Source of the DNA: Bacteroidota bacterium
GTDB taxonomy: Bacteria > Bacteroidota > Ignavibacteria > Palsa-1295
Assembly (NCBI GenBank): GCA_021324685.1
Contig: JAJPIQ010000032.1
Span: 88,833 to 152,832 of the forward strand
Length of the DNA stretch: 64,000 nucleotides
Reading direction: 5' to 3'
In this document: positions 1-5,944 of the stretch, piece by piece
Layout of the letters: every line of letters starts with the position of its first letter
How positions within the stretch are numbered: position 1 is the stretch's first letter
Notes under the pieces: model-generated
Told to the model about the DNA's origin: nothing
The model's database searches: none
What the model saw: only the letters and a program-made list of their open reading frames with translations
Program-made: the position numbers and the translations under genes

Positions 1-254
1 CGCTCGAGCCGGTTGCGGACGGTGAGGGAATCGACTACCTCTCCCTCCGCATACAGCTCCGCCGCAGCAGCATAGATGGTGGCGTGGGACGCGAGGAAGA
101 AAGGGTTCCGCTCGACCGCGCGGGTGCCGATCGTTCGGATGACCTGTTCCAACGAGTCCCGGCTCGTCATCATCGCGCCCAGGACGCTTTGCTCCGCGCG
201 AGTGTCGTGCGGGGGAAGTCTCGCGGGCGTTGTTTGCTTGGTCTCTTCGGGCAT
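1..254 (-). CDS. dnaB: Replicative DNA helicase DnaB, N-terminal part (partial at window edge)
   Basis: An ATG at 254 opens a frame that stays open to the window edge (84 codons). The protein contains LPPHDTRAEQSVLGAMM and ends in VDSLTVRNRLE, matching the DnaB N-terminal domain (PP..EAEQSVLG..., then EGEPVD..TL...). The ATPase domain lies outside the window. DnaB unwinds the replication fork; here it is the last visible gene of the phage early operon, 9 nt after the preceding stop, so it is probably the phage's own helicase. The start is supported by the family N-terminus, not by a ribosome binding site. Confidence 0.85.
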   Translation of the reverse strand, partial: MPEETKQTTPARLPPHDTRAEQSVLGAMMTSRDSLEQVIRTIGTRAVERNPFFLASHATIYAAAAELYAEGEVVDSLTVRNRLE

Positions 255-263
255 GAAGCGCGC

Positions 264-755
264 TTACATTGTAATTGTGCCAGGCGGCCAGGCTCCAATC
301 CCGATCGGAGCGGGTAGGGGAGTTCCCCACGGATAGGGGTAGTCCTTCCCGCAACCGAAGCCACAGGCGCACCGGCAATCCTTCTTCGCGAGCTCGAGCC
401 CGAGCTTCGCGAGTATGTCGATGATGCTGTCGTATTGACGCTTCACATCTTCGATCTCCTCGCGCCGGGACCCGTTTACGACCTCGACCGTCGTTCCGCC
501 TGGCTCGTCGATGTGGAATTCGAAGGCGAGCCGCGGGTTACCGAGTCGCACGATCGTTCCGTTGGGAACTACGAGTGTCCTCGACAGGTCAGCATACACC
601 GTCGAATGCCTTTCTTTACCGATAGAATACTCCACAAAGAAACGCTCGTTATTAATATCGACGTAGGCGCCGTCAAGGAACGATCCGACGATGTCATAAA
701 GCGTGCGCGCGGGCTCTTTCGGCTTTACGCTCTTCATGGTCTTTGATTCTGGCAT
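264..755 (-). CDS. Phage protein of unknown function with C-terminal cysteine cluster
   Basis: A 163-residue protein starting MPESKTMKSV. The ATG at 755 is preceded by GGAAG about 8 nt upstream; an alternative ATG is at 737. The N-terminal half is mixed strand and helix. Near the C-terminus is CRCACGFGC, four cysteines within nine residues, suggesting a small metal site, followed by a Pro/Gly-rich tail. It overlaps the upstream gene by 62 nt (44 nt with the later start) and lies just before dnaB, so it is probably translated with the replication genes. I do not recognise the family. Confidence 0.65.
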   Translation of the reverse strand: MPESKTMKSVKPKEPARTLYDIVGSFLDGAYVDINNERFFVEYSIGKERHSTVYADLSRTLVVPNGTIVRLGNPRLAFEFHIDEPGGTTVEVVNGSRREEIEDVKRQYDSIIDILAKLGLELAKKDCRCACGFGCGKDYPYPWGTPLPAPIGIGAWPPGTITM

Positions 756-990
756 AAGCAGCTTCCGCTTCTTGGACCGCCGCTTCGAAGGAAGGGCAGC
801 GTTCATACGTGTTGATGTCGCGATCGCTGGAGGCGATGACGCTCCAGGTCCAGCGAGCTTTAACGTGGTCGCACATAACGCTCGCGACGGCGTTGTCCTC
901 TTTATCGAGGCCCTGCCACCGTTCGAAGAGGTGACGTTCCGCCGCGTGAGCGCCAGGAATGCGCTCCCACCGTAGTAGTGTGTTCTCCAC
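694..990 (-). CDS. Small phage protein of unknown function
   Basis: A 98-residue protein with a GTG start (MENTLLRWERIPG). The middle contains RWTWSVIASSDRDINTYERC; the last 35 residues are rich in Ala, Glu, Arg and Lys and probably helical. It lies in the early operon between the small membrane protein and the cysteine-cluster protein. No family is recognised. The same DNA read in the frame of the next gene gives only low-complexity sequence, which favours this frame. Confidence 0.6.
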   Translation of the reverse strand: MENTLLRWERIPGAHAAERHLFERWQGLDKEDNAVASVMCDHVKARWTWSVIASSDRDINTYERCPSFEAAVQEAEAAYARIKDHEERKAERARAHAL

Positions 991-1060
991 AAATAATTAT
1001 TTGGGAGAGAGGGCGCAAGCGTAGGTCGTCTGCCTTGCGCCGTTTCTCGCGTGGGAATGT

Positions 1061-1351
1061 TCAGACGGAGGCGTTCGCGGGAGCCGGGGCGGTCGTGCTT
1101 GGCGCTGGCGCTGGGGTCGCGACCGGCGCGGTGGTCGACGCCGTGGCCGCGGGGGCGGCCGGCTCCGTTACGGCGATCGGGGAACCCGAGGGCGTGGGGT
1201 CGCCCTCTTCGTCGTCGTAGTAGTAGCTGTCATCCTCTTCTTCGAGGGACTTCCACCACGCTTTGATTTTATCCCAGTTCTTGTCGGCATAAACCGCGCC
1301 GGCGACGAGTGCGGCGAGCGCGAAGAGGACTATGACTTGTGCTGTTGACAT
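1061..1351 (-). CDS. Small single-pass membrane protein with acidic and Ala/Pro/Thr-rich tail
   Basis: A 96-residue protein. Residues 4-22 (AQVIVLFALAALVAGAVYA) form one membrane segment. A Lys/Trp-rich stretch and an acidic Glu/Asp/Tyr patch follow (about residues 37-50), then a low-complexity Ala/Pro/Thr/Ser tail. The start overlaps the end of the RuvC-like gene by 22 nt, as expected in a compact phage operon. The function is unknown; the position fits a phage-encoded inner-membrane or superinfection-type protein, but nothing in the sequence proves that. Confidence 0.6.
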   Translation of the reverse strand: MSTAQVIVLFALAALVAGAVYADKNWDKIKAWWKSLEEEDDSYYYDDEEGDPTPSGSPIAVTEPAAPAATASTTAPVATPAPAPSTTAPAPANASV

Positions 1352-1800
1352 TGTGTTAATTCGTAATTAAGGAGTAAGAGTGCGTCGCAAGTCTTGAGCG
1401 TGATCTGTTTCGCGAGTTCGGGATAGAGCGATAAGGCTCTCTCTTTTAGCTCGCGTTTTCGTTCCTGGCCCTTCGACGTAATGCCGAGTGACTTCTGCCA
1501 GACCTGCGGGCGATAATGCGTTAATGGTATTTGGCGCTCGATAACCGCTCCGCGCAGAAAGCCGTAGCCTCTGCCGAAGTTAAAGAGCCGCTGCCCTTTG
1601 AGGGGATCGCCAGGACCGAGCGAGCCGACATGCTCGATAACGGCCCGGACGCTCTGCTCGCGGGGCGCGATGCTGTCGATGAGTTTGACCGTGCGGAATT
1701 CGTTTTCCGGCATCGGATACAGGCGAATGCCTTCGGAATCTTTTACCGCGAATCCTCCGCTGCGGCCGGGATCGATAGCAATGATAATTTCTTCCGGCAC
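1330..1800 (-). CDS. RuvC-like Holliday junction resolvase (phage type)
   Basis: A 156-residue protein from a GTG at 1800 preceded by GAGGA 7 nt upstream; the GTG overlaps the preceding TAG. The RNase H-fold acidic residues are visible: IIIAIDPGRSGG (first Asp), AVIEHVG (Glu) and KTCDALLLL (C-terminal Asp), in the order seen in RuvC. Family members cut four-way junctions using two divalent metals. In phages they resolve recombination or packaging intermediates, and the position between the Sak4/DUF669 genes and dnaB fits that role. An upstream ATG exists at 1920 in this frame, but its first 40 residues are the shadow of the preceding gene. Confidence 0.8.
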   Translation of the reverse strand: MPEEIIIAIDPGRSGGFAVKDSEGIRLYPMPENEFRTVKLIDSIAPREQSVRAVIEHVGSLGPGDPLKGQRLFNFGRGYGFLRGAVIERQIPLTHYRPQVWQKSLGITSKGQERKRELKERALSLYPELAKQITLKTCDALLLLNYELTQCQQHKS

Positions 1801-2179
1801 TACGCTTCCTCGATGTAGGGGAGACGTAGCCGGTGACGTTGGGCGATCTCGATAAGGCAGGCTTCGATCTCCGCGTAGAAATCGGCGTCGGGGTTCATCG
1901 CGGCGAAGTCGTGGGCCCACTGGAGACTCTCGAGGAGCTGACCCGAAACGTTACTGAAGTGCTCAGCGACGCGTGGGTAGTGTGTGAGAATCCCCCGGGG
2001 ACCGCGATCTTCCGGTTCTCCATCGACTCGTCGTATAGCCGGTCGGGAATCAGAAGGCCGATCGCGCAGCGCGTATCGTTCGCGCCGCGAAGAAAGCAGA
2101 CGCCCTGCGCCATCCCCGGCTCATTCCGTTCGACGACGAAATGACGCCAGACTTGCTCGAAGACGTGTTGGTTAGTCAT
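1800..2179 (-). pseudogene. Phage protein, tandem paralogue of the gene at 2176-2703, frameshifted
   Basis: The ATG at 2179 gives a frame that starts VFEQVWRHFVVERNEPGM and continues with TRCAIGLLIPDRLYDESME, clearly related to the upstream neighbour (RCAIGLLLPDDLYD). That frame then becomes Ser-rich nonsense and stops at 1895. The lost C-terminal half is present in another frame: YPRVAEHFSNVSGQLLESL and then DADFYAEIEACLIEIAQ, ending at TAG 1800-1802 and matching the neighbour's YPDVWRYF... and TDFHAEIERSLLKIS. The switch falls at or just before a C5/G4 run at 1992-2000. It is a recent mutation, a sequencing error or, less likely, programmed frameshifting. Function unknown. Confidence 0.65.
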
Positions 2180-2703
2180 ACGGGAACCGTCCTGGGAATA
2201 GAAAGACCGAATTGCCGTGAGATTTTGAGGAGAGAGCGTTCGATCTCCGCGTGGAAATCGGTTCCATCCTGCGCCCAGCGGATCGCCGCGTCGCTATGCG
2301 CGCCCTGGAGCGCGGAGAGTAGCTTCGGCGGGATGCGCGAGAAGTATCTCCAGACGTCCGGGTAACGTTTTACGACCTGCATGATCGGACAACCTTCCAT
2401 CCATACGTCGTAAAGATCGTCCGGAAGAAGGAGTCCGATCGCACACCGCAATCCGCCCTCGCCTCGGTAATTCGAGAAGCCGTTCTCGTTCATACCGCCC
2501 GGTTTTCGCTCCAGGACGAAATGTGTCCAGATGCGATCGAACGCCATTTGCGGCGTCGGGCCTTGCGGTACGCTCGGCCGTTTCTGCGTGCGGCGAGGCT
2601 GGGGGTTGGGACGAAGTGGAAGACGCCTCGTGTCGGCCGGCGACCCCGCCAGATGGCGGAGCGCACCGGCGAACGGGCGTTGGGTGAGTGGCGCTTTGTT
2701 CAT
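2176..2703 (-). CDS. Phage protein of unknown function (RCAIGLLLPDDLYD family)
   Basis: A 175-residue protein from the ATG at 2703, immediately after the TGA of the upstream gene. The first 50 residues are basic and Pro-rich. A conserved domain follows: FDRIWTHFVLERK, RCAIGLLLPDDLYDVWMEG, then YPDVWRYF and DFHAEIERSLLKI. Similar short motifs occur in uncharacterised phage proteins; I know of no assigned function. It overlaps the ATG of its downstream paralogue by 4 nt, indicating a tandem duplication within the operon. Confidence 0.7.
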   Translation of the reverse strand: MNKAPLTQRPFAGALRHLAGSPADTRRLPLRPNPQPRRTQKRPSVPQGPTPQMAFDRIWTHFVLERKPGGMNENGFSNYRGEGGLRCAIGLLLPDDLYDVWMEGCPIMQVVKRYPDVWRYFSRIPPKLLSALQGAHSDAAIRWAQDGTDFHAEIERSLLKISRQFGLSIPRTVPV

Positions 2704-2704
2704 T

Positions 2705-3154
2705 TCAGAACGCGAGGTCGTCTGAGGCACTCGCTAACGCCTGCGCCTGGCTGGCGGCGCGTTCCGCCTCTTCGCGTGGAATATAGGTCTGGATTTTGTT
2801 CCGGACCTCGCCGTTATACTCTTCGTGGATGATCTTGACCTGCGTCGAGCAGTTGAGAATCTCGTCGATCTCGAACTGGCCTGCCTCGTAATCGAGACCG
2901 ACCGACTGGACGAAGTCTTTGAGACGCCATGCCGTCTTTTCGTTGGTGAGGAGCACGTTGTCGAAGATCGTCGTTTCGAAATCAGGACCAAAGACTTTCA
3001 CTTTGACCTTGAGCATCGGGTCGTTCGCTTTCGATTTCGTGAGCTCCGCACTTACGACGACGCCGTCATAAATTGCGAACTTCTTCCCCTCCAGGAGGGG
3101 CAATAGGAAGTTACCCCGCGCTTCCACGGGTGGGTTCTTATATGTTACTGTCAT
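2705..3154 (-). CDS. DUF669-type phage protein with an SSB-like acidic tail
   Basis: A 149-residue protein. The segment from YDGVVVSAELTKSKANDPML through TIFDNVLLTNEKTAWRLKDF resembles DUF669 phage proteins, usually encoded beside recombination functions and probably OB-fold-like. It ends in SASDDLAF, an acidic and aromatic C-terminus like the tail by which SSB proteins recruit partners. The gene follows the Sak4-like recombinase by 10 nt. Known Sak4 proteins work with a cognate SSB, so I infer a single-strand-binding partner. Binding itself is not shown by the sequence. Confidence 0.7.
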   Translation of the reverse strand: MTVTYKNPPVEARGNFLLPLLEGKKFAIYDGVVVSAELTKSKANDPMLKVKVKVFGPDFETTIFDNVLLTNEKTAWRLKDFVQSVGLDYEAGQFEIDEILNCSTQVKIIHEEYNGEVRNKIQTYIPREEAERAASQAQALASASDDLAF

Positions 3155-3164
3155 AGGAATTTAT

Positions 3165-4088
3165 TTAAAGAGCGTTGACCTTGGCCCGGAGCTCTGTATC
3201 GAGCTTCGCGACCCAGGTGTCCATTGTGACCGTGGAGACTTGGGAATAGTCGTCGGCGTTCACGCTCCGAAGCGCTTTCGCACGACGCTGGTCTTTTTCG
3301 GCCGGTGAAATAGTTTCAAGGAGATATTCGAATCTCGCGACTTGCTCCTGCGAGCACGGGTGGAAGAGCTCCGTAGCGCGCGTGATCGTATCGAAGCCGA
3401 TCCGCTTGCCGAACTCCTCATAGCTCCACTCGAAGGGCTGGAGTTGCGGGAACGCTTCCAGGCGCGACTTGATCGGTAACGCCTGGCGTTTCTCGCGGCT
3501 AAGCTGTTTGATCTGTAAAATCAAGTGGAGGTCGTGCATCGCTTCGATCGGCACGTCCGCGGTTTTACCGGAGCGCTCGCCGCCGACGTATTCGTCCTTC
3601 TCGTAGCAGATAAGGAACGTATTCATATCGAGCCGCGGATGAATCCAGTCGAGTAGCTTTCGGAGCTTACTCAATACCGGCTTCTTCTCGGCGCCATAGG
3701 CCGGGTCCTTACCCGTGGCCTTGATAATGTTTTCGCGCTCTTTCCGAATCTCCAGGTTCAGGAGCTTCGTGAGGGAGTCGATAACTAAGGTCTGATAGGG
3801 ATGTTCTTCGGTCGCGAGCCCCTCGACCTGGTCGATAACGCTGTCTAAGTCGCGACTGCCGTGATCCGGACCGACATACGTTCCGCCGGACTCTTCCAGC
3901 AGCTTCATATAATGGCTCAGATCGGCGCCGCCTTCGACATCGATATAATAGACCTTCGGGAATTTAAGAGCGGTCCAGGTCTTGCCCACTCCGTACGCTC
4001 CGAAGAGGACGACTTTCGGTTTACTGGGACGCGTCTGGGATGGGGCGATCCCCTTTAGCTTCGAGGCTTTCGTTGTTGCTTTTGCCAA
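3165..4088 (-). CDS. Sak4-like AAA_24 phage recombinase / RecA-fold ATPase
   Basis: A 307-residue protein with a TTG start after an in-frame TAA. The Walker A motif GAYGVGKT is near residue 31 and YYIDVEGG follows. The Walker B-like TLVIDSLT is near residue 100, and TFLICYEKDEYV follows later. This layout fits the short RecA/Rad51-like phage ATPases (Sak4, AAA_24) that pair single strands in phage recombination. A basic, Lys-rich N-terminus precedes the ATPase core and the C-terminal third is helical. It sits upstream of the DUF669/SSB-like gene and the RuvC-like gene, forming a recombination module. Confidence 0.8.
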   Translation of the reverse strand: MAKATTKASKLKGIAPSQTRPSKPKVVLFGAYGVGKTWTALKFPKVYYIDVEGGADLSHYMKLLEESGGTYVGPDHGSRDLDSVIDQVEGLATEEHPYQTLVIDSLTKLLNLEIRKERENIIKATGKDPAYGAEKKPVLSKLRKLLDWIHPRLDMNTFLICYEKDEYVGGERSGKTADVPIEAMHDLHLILQIKQLSREKRQALPIKSRLEAFPQLQPFEWSYEEFGKRIGFDTITRATELFHPCSQEQVARFEYLLETISPAEKDQRRAKALRSVNADDYSQVSTVTMDTWVAKLDTELRAKVNAL

Positions 4089-4092
4089 TTAC

Positions 4093-4326
4093 TCATAGGT
4101 TTGGTAATCGTTTCTGATGAGGCACTACCGTTACTTGCGTAATCTGGTATAGTGCATGCGCGAGTTGCTCCGCGCCAATGAGGCGGCGTTCAAAACTCCA
4201 GCACAGGGAATGAAGCGCCATATCGCGCCTTGCGCTCACTCGCGCCGCAGCTTCCGCCGCTAAAAACCGCAGTTCCGCGCGGCGTTGCGATCGTCGGCGA
4301 AGAAAGAGCTTAGAAATAAAAGTCAC
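4093..4326 (-). CDS. Small basic phage protein of unknown function
   Basis: A 77-residue Arg/Ala-rich, mostly helical protein with a GTG start. The GTGA overlap with the stop of the upstream gene and the 4-nt gap to the Sak4-like gene point to coupled translation in one operon. No domain is recognised. Confidence 0.5.
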   Translation of the reverse strand: MTFISKLFLRRRSQRRAELRFLAAEAAARVSARRDMALHSLCWSFERRLIGAEQLAHALYQITQVTVVPHQKRLPNL

Positions 4327-4805
4327 GCATGGAATAAGCTGAATTGCGTGGAGAAGTTAGGACGTGCGGCCGCGAGCGTTTCCGCCCGCGCCCGAATGTC
4401 TCGAGCCCTGTTGAGAAGGCTCTGGCCCCGCTTTCGCATCGTCTCGGAGTGTGCCACCATCTCCTCGGCGCTTTGGGCGCAGACAAAGCCCTTCGACGTT
4501 CCGACGACGGGATACCCTTCGTCGGCGAGCTCGTTAATCGCTCGCACGATCTCTCGCCTCGAAGCCGCCAGCTCACGCTCCAGCGTCTTGATGGATTTAG
4601 GAGCGTTGAGTAGCTGTAAAAGGGCGTGCTTCATAGAGAGAGACAGAGAGGAGCGCATCGTAAGTTTAGGGACCGTTCCGTAGGCGCCGCTCGCGTGAAG
4701 TTCCGTTAAAGTGTGCCGAACCGTTGCGAGGGGTGGCGGACGAACCGATGCCACGCCTTCCGCGTTACGACCCACGCGGATACGTTTAAACGCATAATCG
4801 CTCAT
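4323..4805 (-). CDS. Winged-helix-like phage regulatory or replication protein
   Basis: A 160-residue protein from the ATG at 4805. Residues about 58-105 (ALLQLLNAPKSIKTLEREL followed by ASRREIVRAINELADEG) look like a helix-turn-helix with a wing reading PVVGTSKGFVCA. The C-terminal 50 residues are helical, possibly a coiled coil. As an early gene of the leftward operon it may act as a regulator or replication initiator; I cannot decide which. The start lies inside a tandem hairpin repeat (4792-4824) that also supplies an ATG about 17 nt upstream. Confidence 0.6.
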   Translation of the reverse strand: MSDYAFKRIRVGRNAEGVASVRPPPLATVRHTLTELHASGAYGTVPKLTMRSSLSLSMKHALLQLLNAPKSIKTLERELAASRREIVRAINELADEGYPVVGTSKGFVCAQSAEEMVAHSETMRKRGQSLLNRARDIRARAETLAAARPNFSTQFSLFHA

Positions 4806-4824
4806 GCGGCATGATCGCTCATGC
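4792..4824 (-). repeat. Two tandem GNRA-loop mini-hairpins at the gene start
   Basis: On the minus strand GCATGA-GCGA-TCATGC (4809-4824) is followed after one base by GCATGA-GCGA-TTATGC (4792-4807). Each has 6-nt inverted arms around a GCGA tetraloop. The second copy overlaps the ATG at 4805. The first 16-mer recurs exactly upstream of rplO (33230-33245). Confidence 0.6.
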
Positions 4825-4832
4825 GATTGTAA

Positions 4833-5081
4833 CTATTCTTTGGGCAGCCTGCCGGTCCTCGTTGCCCACCGGCACACATCGTCCTCCGTGAATCGCGGAG
4901 GGCCAAGTGTGCTCCCGTTCGCTACCAACAAGCCATAGCACTTCTCGTTACGAAGTGTAGAGACTTTGAGCCGGAAGAATGCCGCGATCTCGGCATACGT
5001 CACGACTCCGGGGTAGAGCTCCCGCCAGCGTGCGCGAAAACGCTGCTGGCGAGGTGTGAGAGTTGGGGCAGATTGTGACAT
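4833..5081 (-). CDS. Small helix-turn-helix (excisionase/Cro-like) phage protein
   Basis: An 82-residue protein starting MSQSAPTLTPRQQ at an ATG at 5081; an upstream in-frame start at 5102 is also possible. The middle reads VTYAEIAAFFRLKVSTLRNE, which looks like a helix-turn-helix reading head, then PRFTEDDVCRWATRTGRLP, typical of MerR/excisionase-type DNA-binding proteins. It is the first gene of the leftward operon, divergent from the repressor at 5243. That is the usual place of a Cro or excisionase-type switch protein. The function is inferred from position and fold. Confidence 0.6.
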   Translation of the reverse strand: MSQSAPTLTPRQQRFRARWRELYPGVVTYAEIAAFFRLKVSTLRNEKCYGLLVANGSTLGPPRFTEDDVCRWATRTGRLPKE

Positions 5082-5102
5082 GCAAAAGAGCCTAAAAATC
5101 AA

Positions 5103-5242
5103 TTACATTAATACAACTCAGAACCACTCAGGCATAGTTCGCAAGAATTATGAATTCCTTGATTCTTCTTATTTTTCACGAACTTACCCTGAGCTACGCG
5201 GCGTTACTCTATCCTCACACACCTTCAATCCGACTTTAACTT
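5103..5242. promoter_or_regulatory. Divergent control region between repressor and early operon
   Basis: This 140-bp AT-rich gap separates the leftward HTH gene from the rightward repressor. Two 15-nt blocks at 5127-5141 and 5179-5193 form an imperfect inverted repeat (CTCAGG-5 nt-TTCG against CGAA-5 nt-CCTGAG, 12 of 15 matching). Between them a near-palindrome CAAGAATT...AATTCCTTG sits at 5142-5161. ACTCAG also occurs at about 5116-5121. These are good candidates for repressor operators in a lysogeny switch. Binding is inferred. Confidence 0.45.
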
Positions 5243-5668
5243 ATGGAAAAAACATTTGCCGAGTTGCTCTCCCATTGGATGGAAGAGCGGGGCATGGGAA
5301 ATACAGATCTTGCCCGAGCAGCCTCAGAAGGCCAGCCGGACGGGTTCGCTATCTCCAATTCTGGCATCAGCCGTATCGTAAAGGCATTCCGGGAAGGTCC
5401 CAACAGCAAGGGCGCCATTGTTCACCCACATCCCAAAACCAAAGCGCGCTTAATCGCTGCGTTAGGACTCACGAATGAGGAGTTCTATAAAGATGCACCT
5501 CGTTTTCGGAGCGCGACACCTCTCGTGGGCACGAAGCCCGAACCCATAGATATTGAATACGCGCTACGGAATGGCGCAACCTTCGGTGGTATTCCACTGA
5601 CGGAAGCCGAACGCCGCGCTCTTTTATCTGTCGTCGAAGTGCTGGGGCAAAGCCGCCGTAGCGGATGA
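5243..5668 (+). CDS. Phage-type HTH transcriptional repressor
   Basis: A 141-residue protein. The N-terminal 65 residues (FAELLSHWMEERGMGNTDLA..., then FAISNSGISRIVKAFREG) form an XRE/lambda-repressor-like HTH. The middle ends in LIAALGLTNEEFYKDAP, typical of the fifth helix of such domains. No LexA-like autocleavage domain is seen, so it is shorter than classical CI proteins. It is divergent from the early operon and upstream of the integrase, as expected for a lysogeny repressor. Confidence 0.7.
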   Translation: MEKTFAELLSHWMEERGMGNTDLARAASEGQPDGFAISNSGISRIVKAFREGPNSKGAIVHPHPKTKARLIAALGLTNEEFYKDAPRFRSATPLVGTKPEPIDIEYALRNGATFGGIPLTEAERRALLSVVEVLGQSRRSG

Positions 5669-5740
5669 TTCCCAGACCCTCGCCGTTGTTTTTTATATAC
5701 CTAAACGACTCTATAACTCGCAGTACCCAAAGCTTCTGCC

Positions 5741-5944
5741 ATGATAGATTTGCCAAAAACTGACATCCGCGCCTTGCTTGCTCAGGGTGCGGTTGTGTGG
5801 GGTCCCGACGGGACGCCTACGCCGCCTTTCCTCCTGGAGCGACTGGAGGAAAGCCTTCACTACTTTGAGCTTTTTCAACCAATCCTAAACGACAATGGAA
5901 AAAAAGAAAAGGAGGACGTCCACCGGAATCAGGCCACTCGGTAA
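5741..5944 (+). CDS. Small ORF upstream of the integrase
   Basis: A 67-residue reading frame starting MIDLPKTDIRALLAQGA and including TPPFLLERLEESLHYFELF, a plausible folded protein; it overlaps the integrase start by 50 nt in another frame. No Shine-Dalgarno sequence or family is visible. It could be a small regulator coupled to the integrase or a chance frame. Confidence 0.4.
   Translation: MIDLPKTDIRALLAQGAVVWGPDGTPTPPFLLERLEESLHYFELFQPILNDNGKKEKEDVHRNQATR

Noticed and set aside
1330..1920. Longer RuvC-like protein from the ATG at 1920
   Set aside because: The extra residues are the frame-shadow of the preceding paralogue's conserved C-terminus; the GTG at 1800 has a good Shine-Dalgarno sequence.
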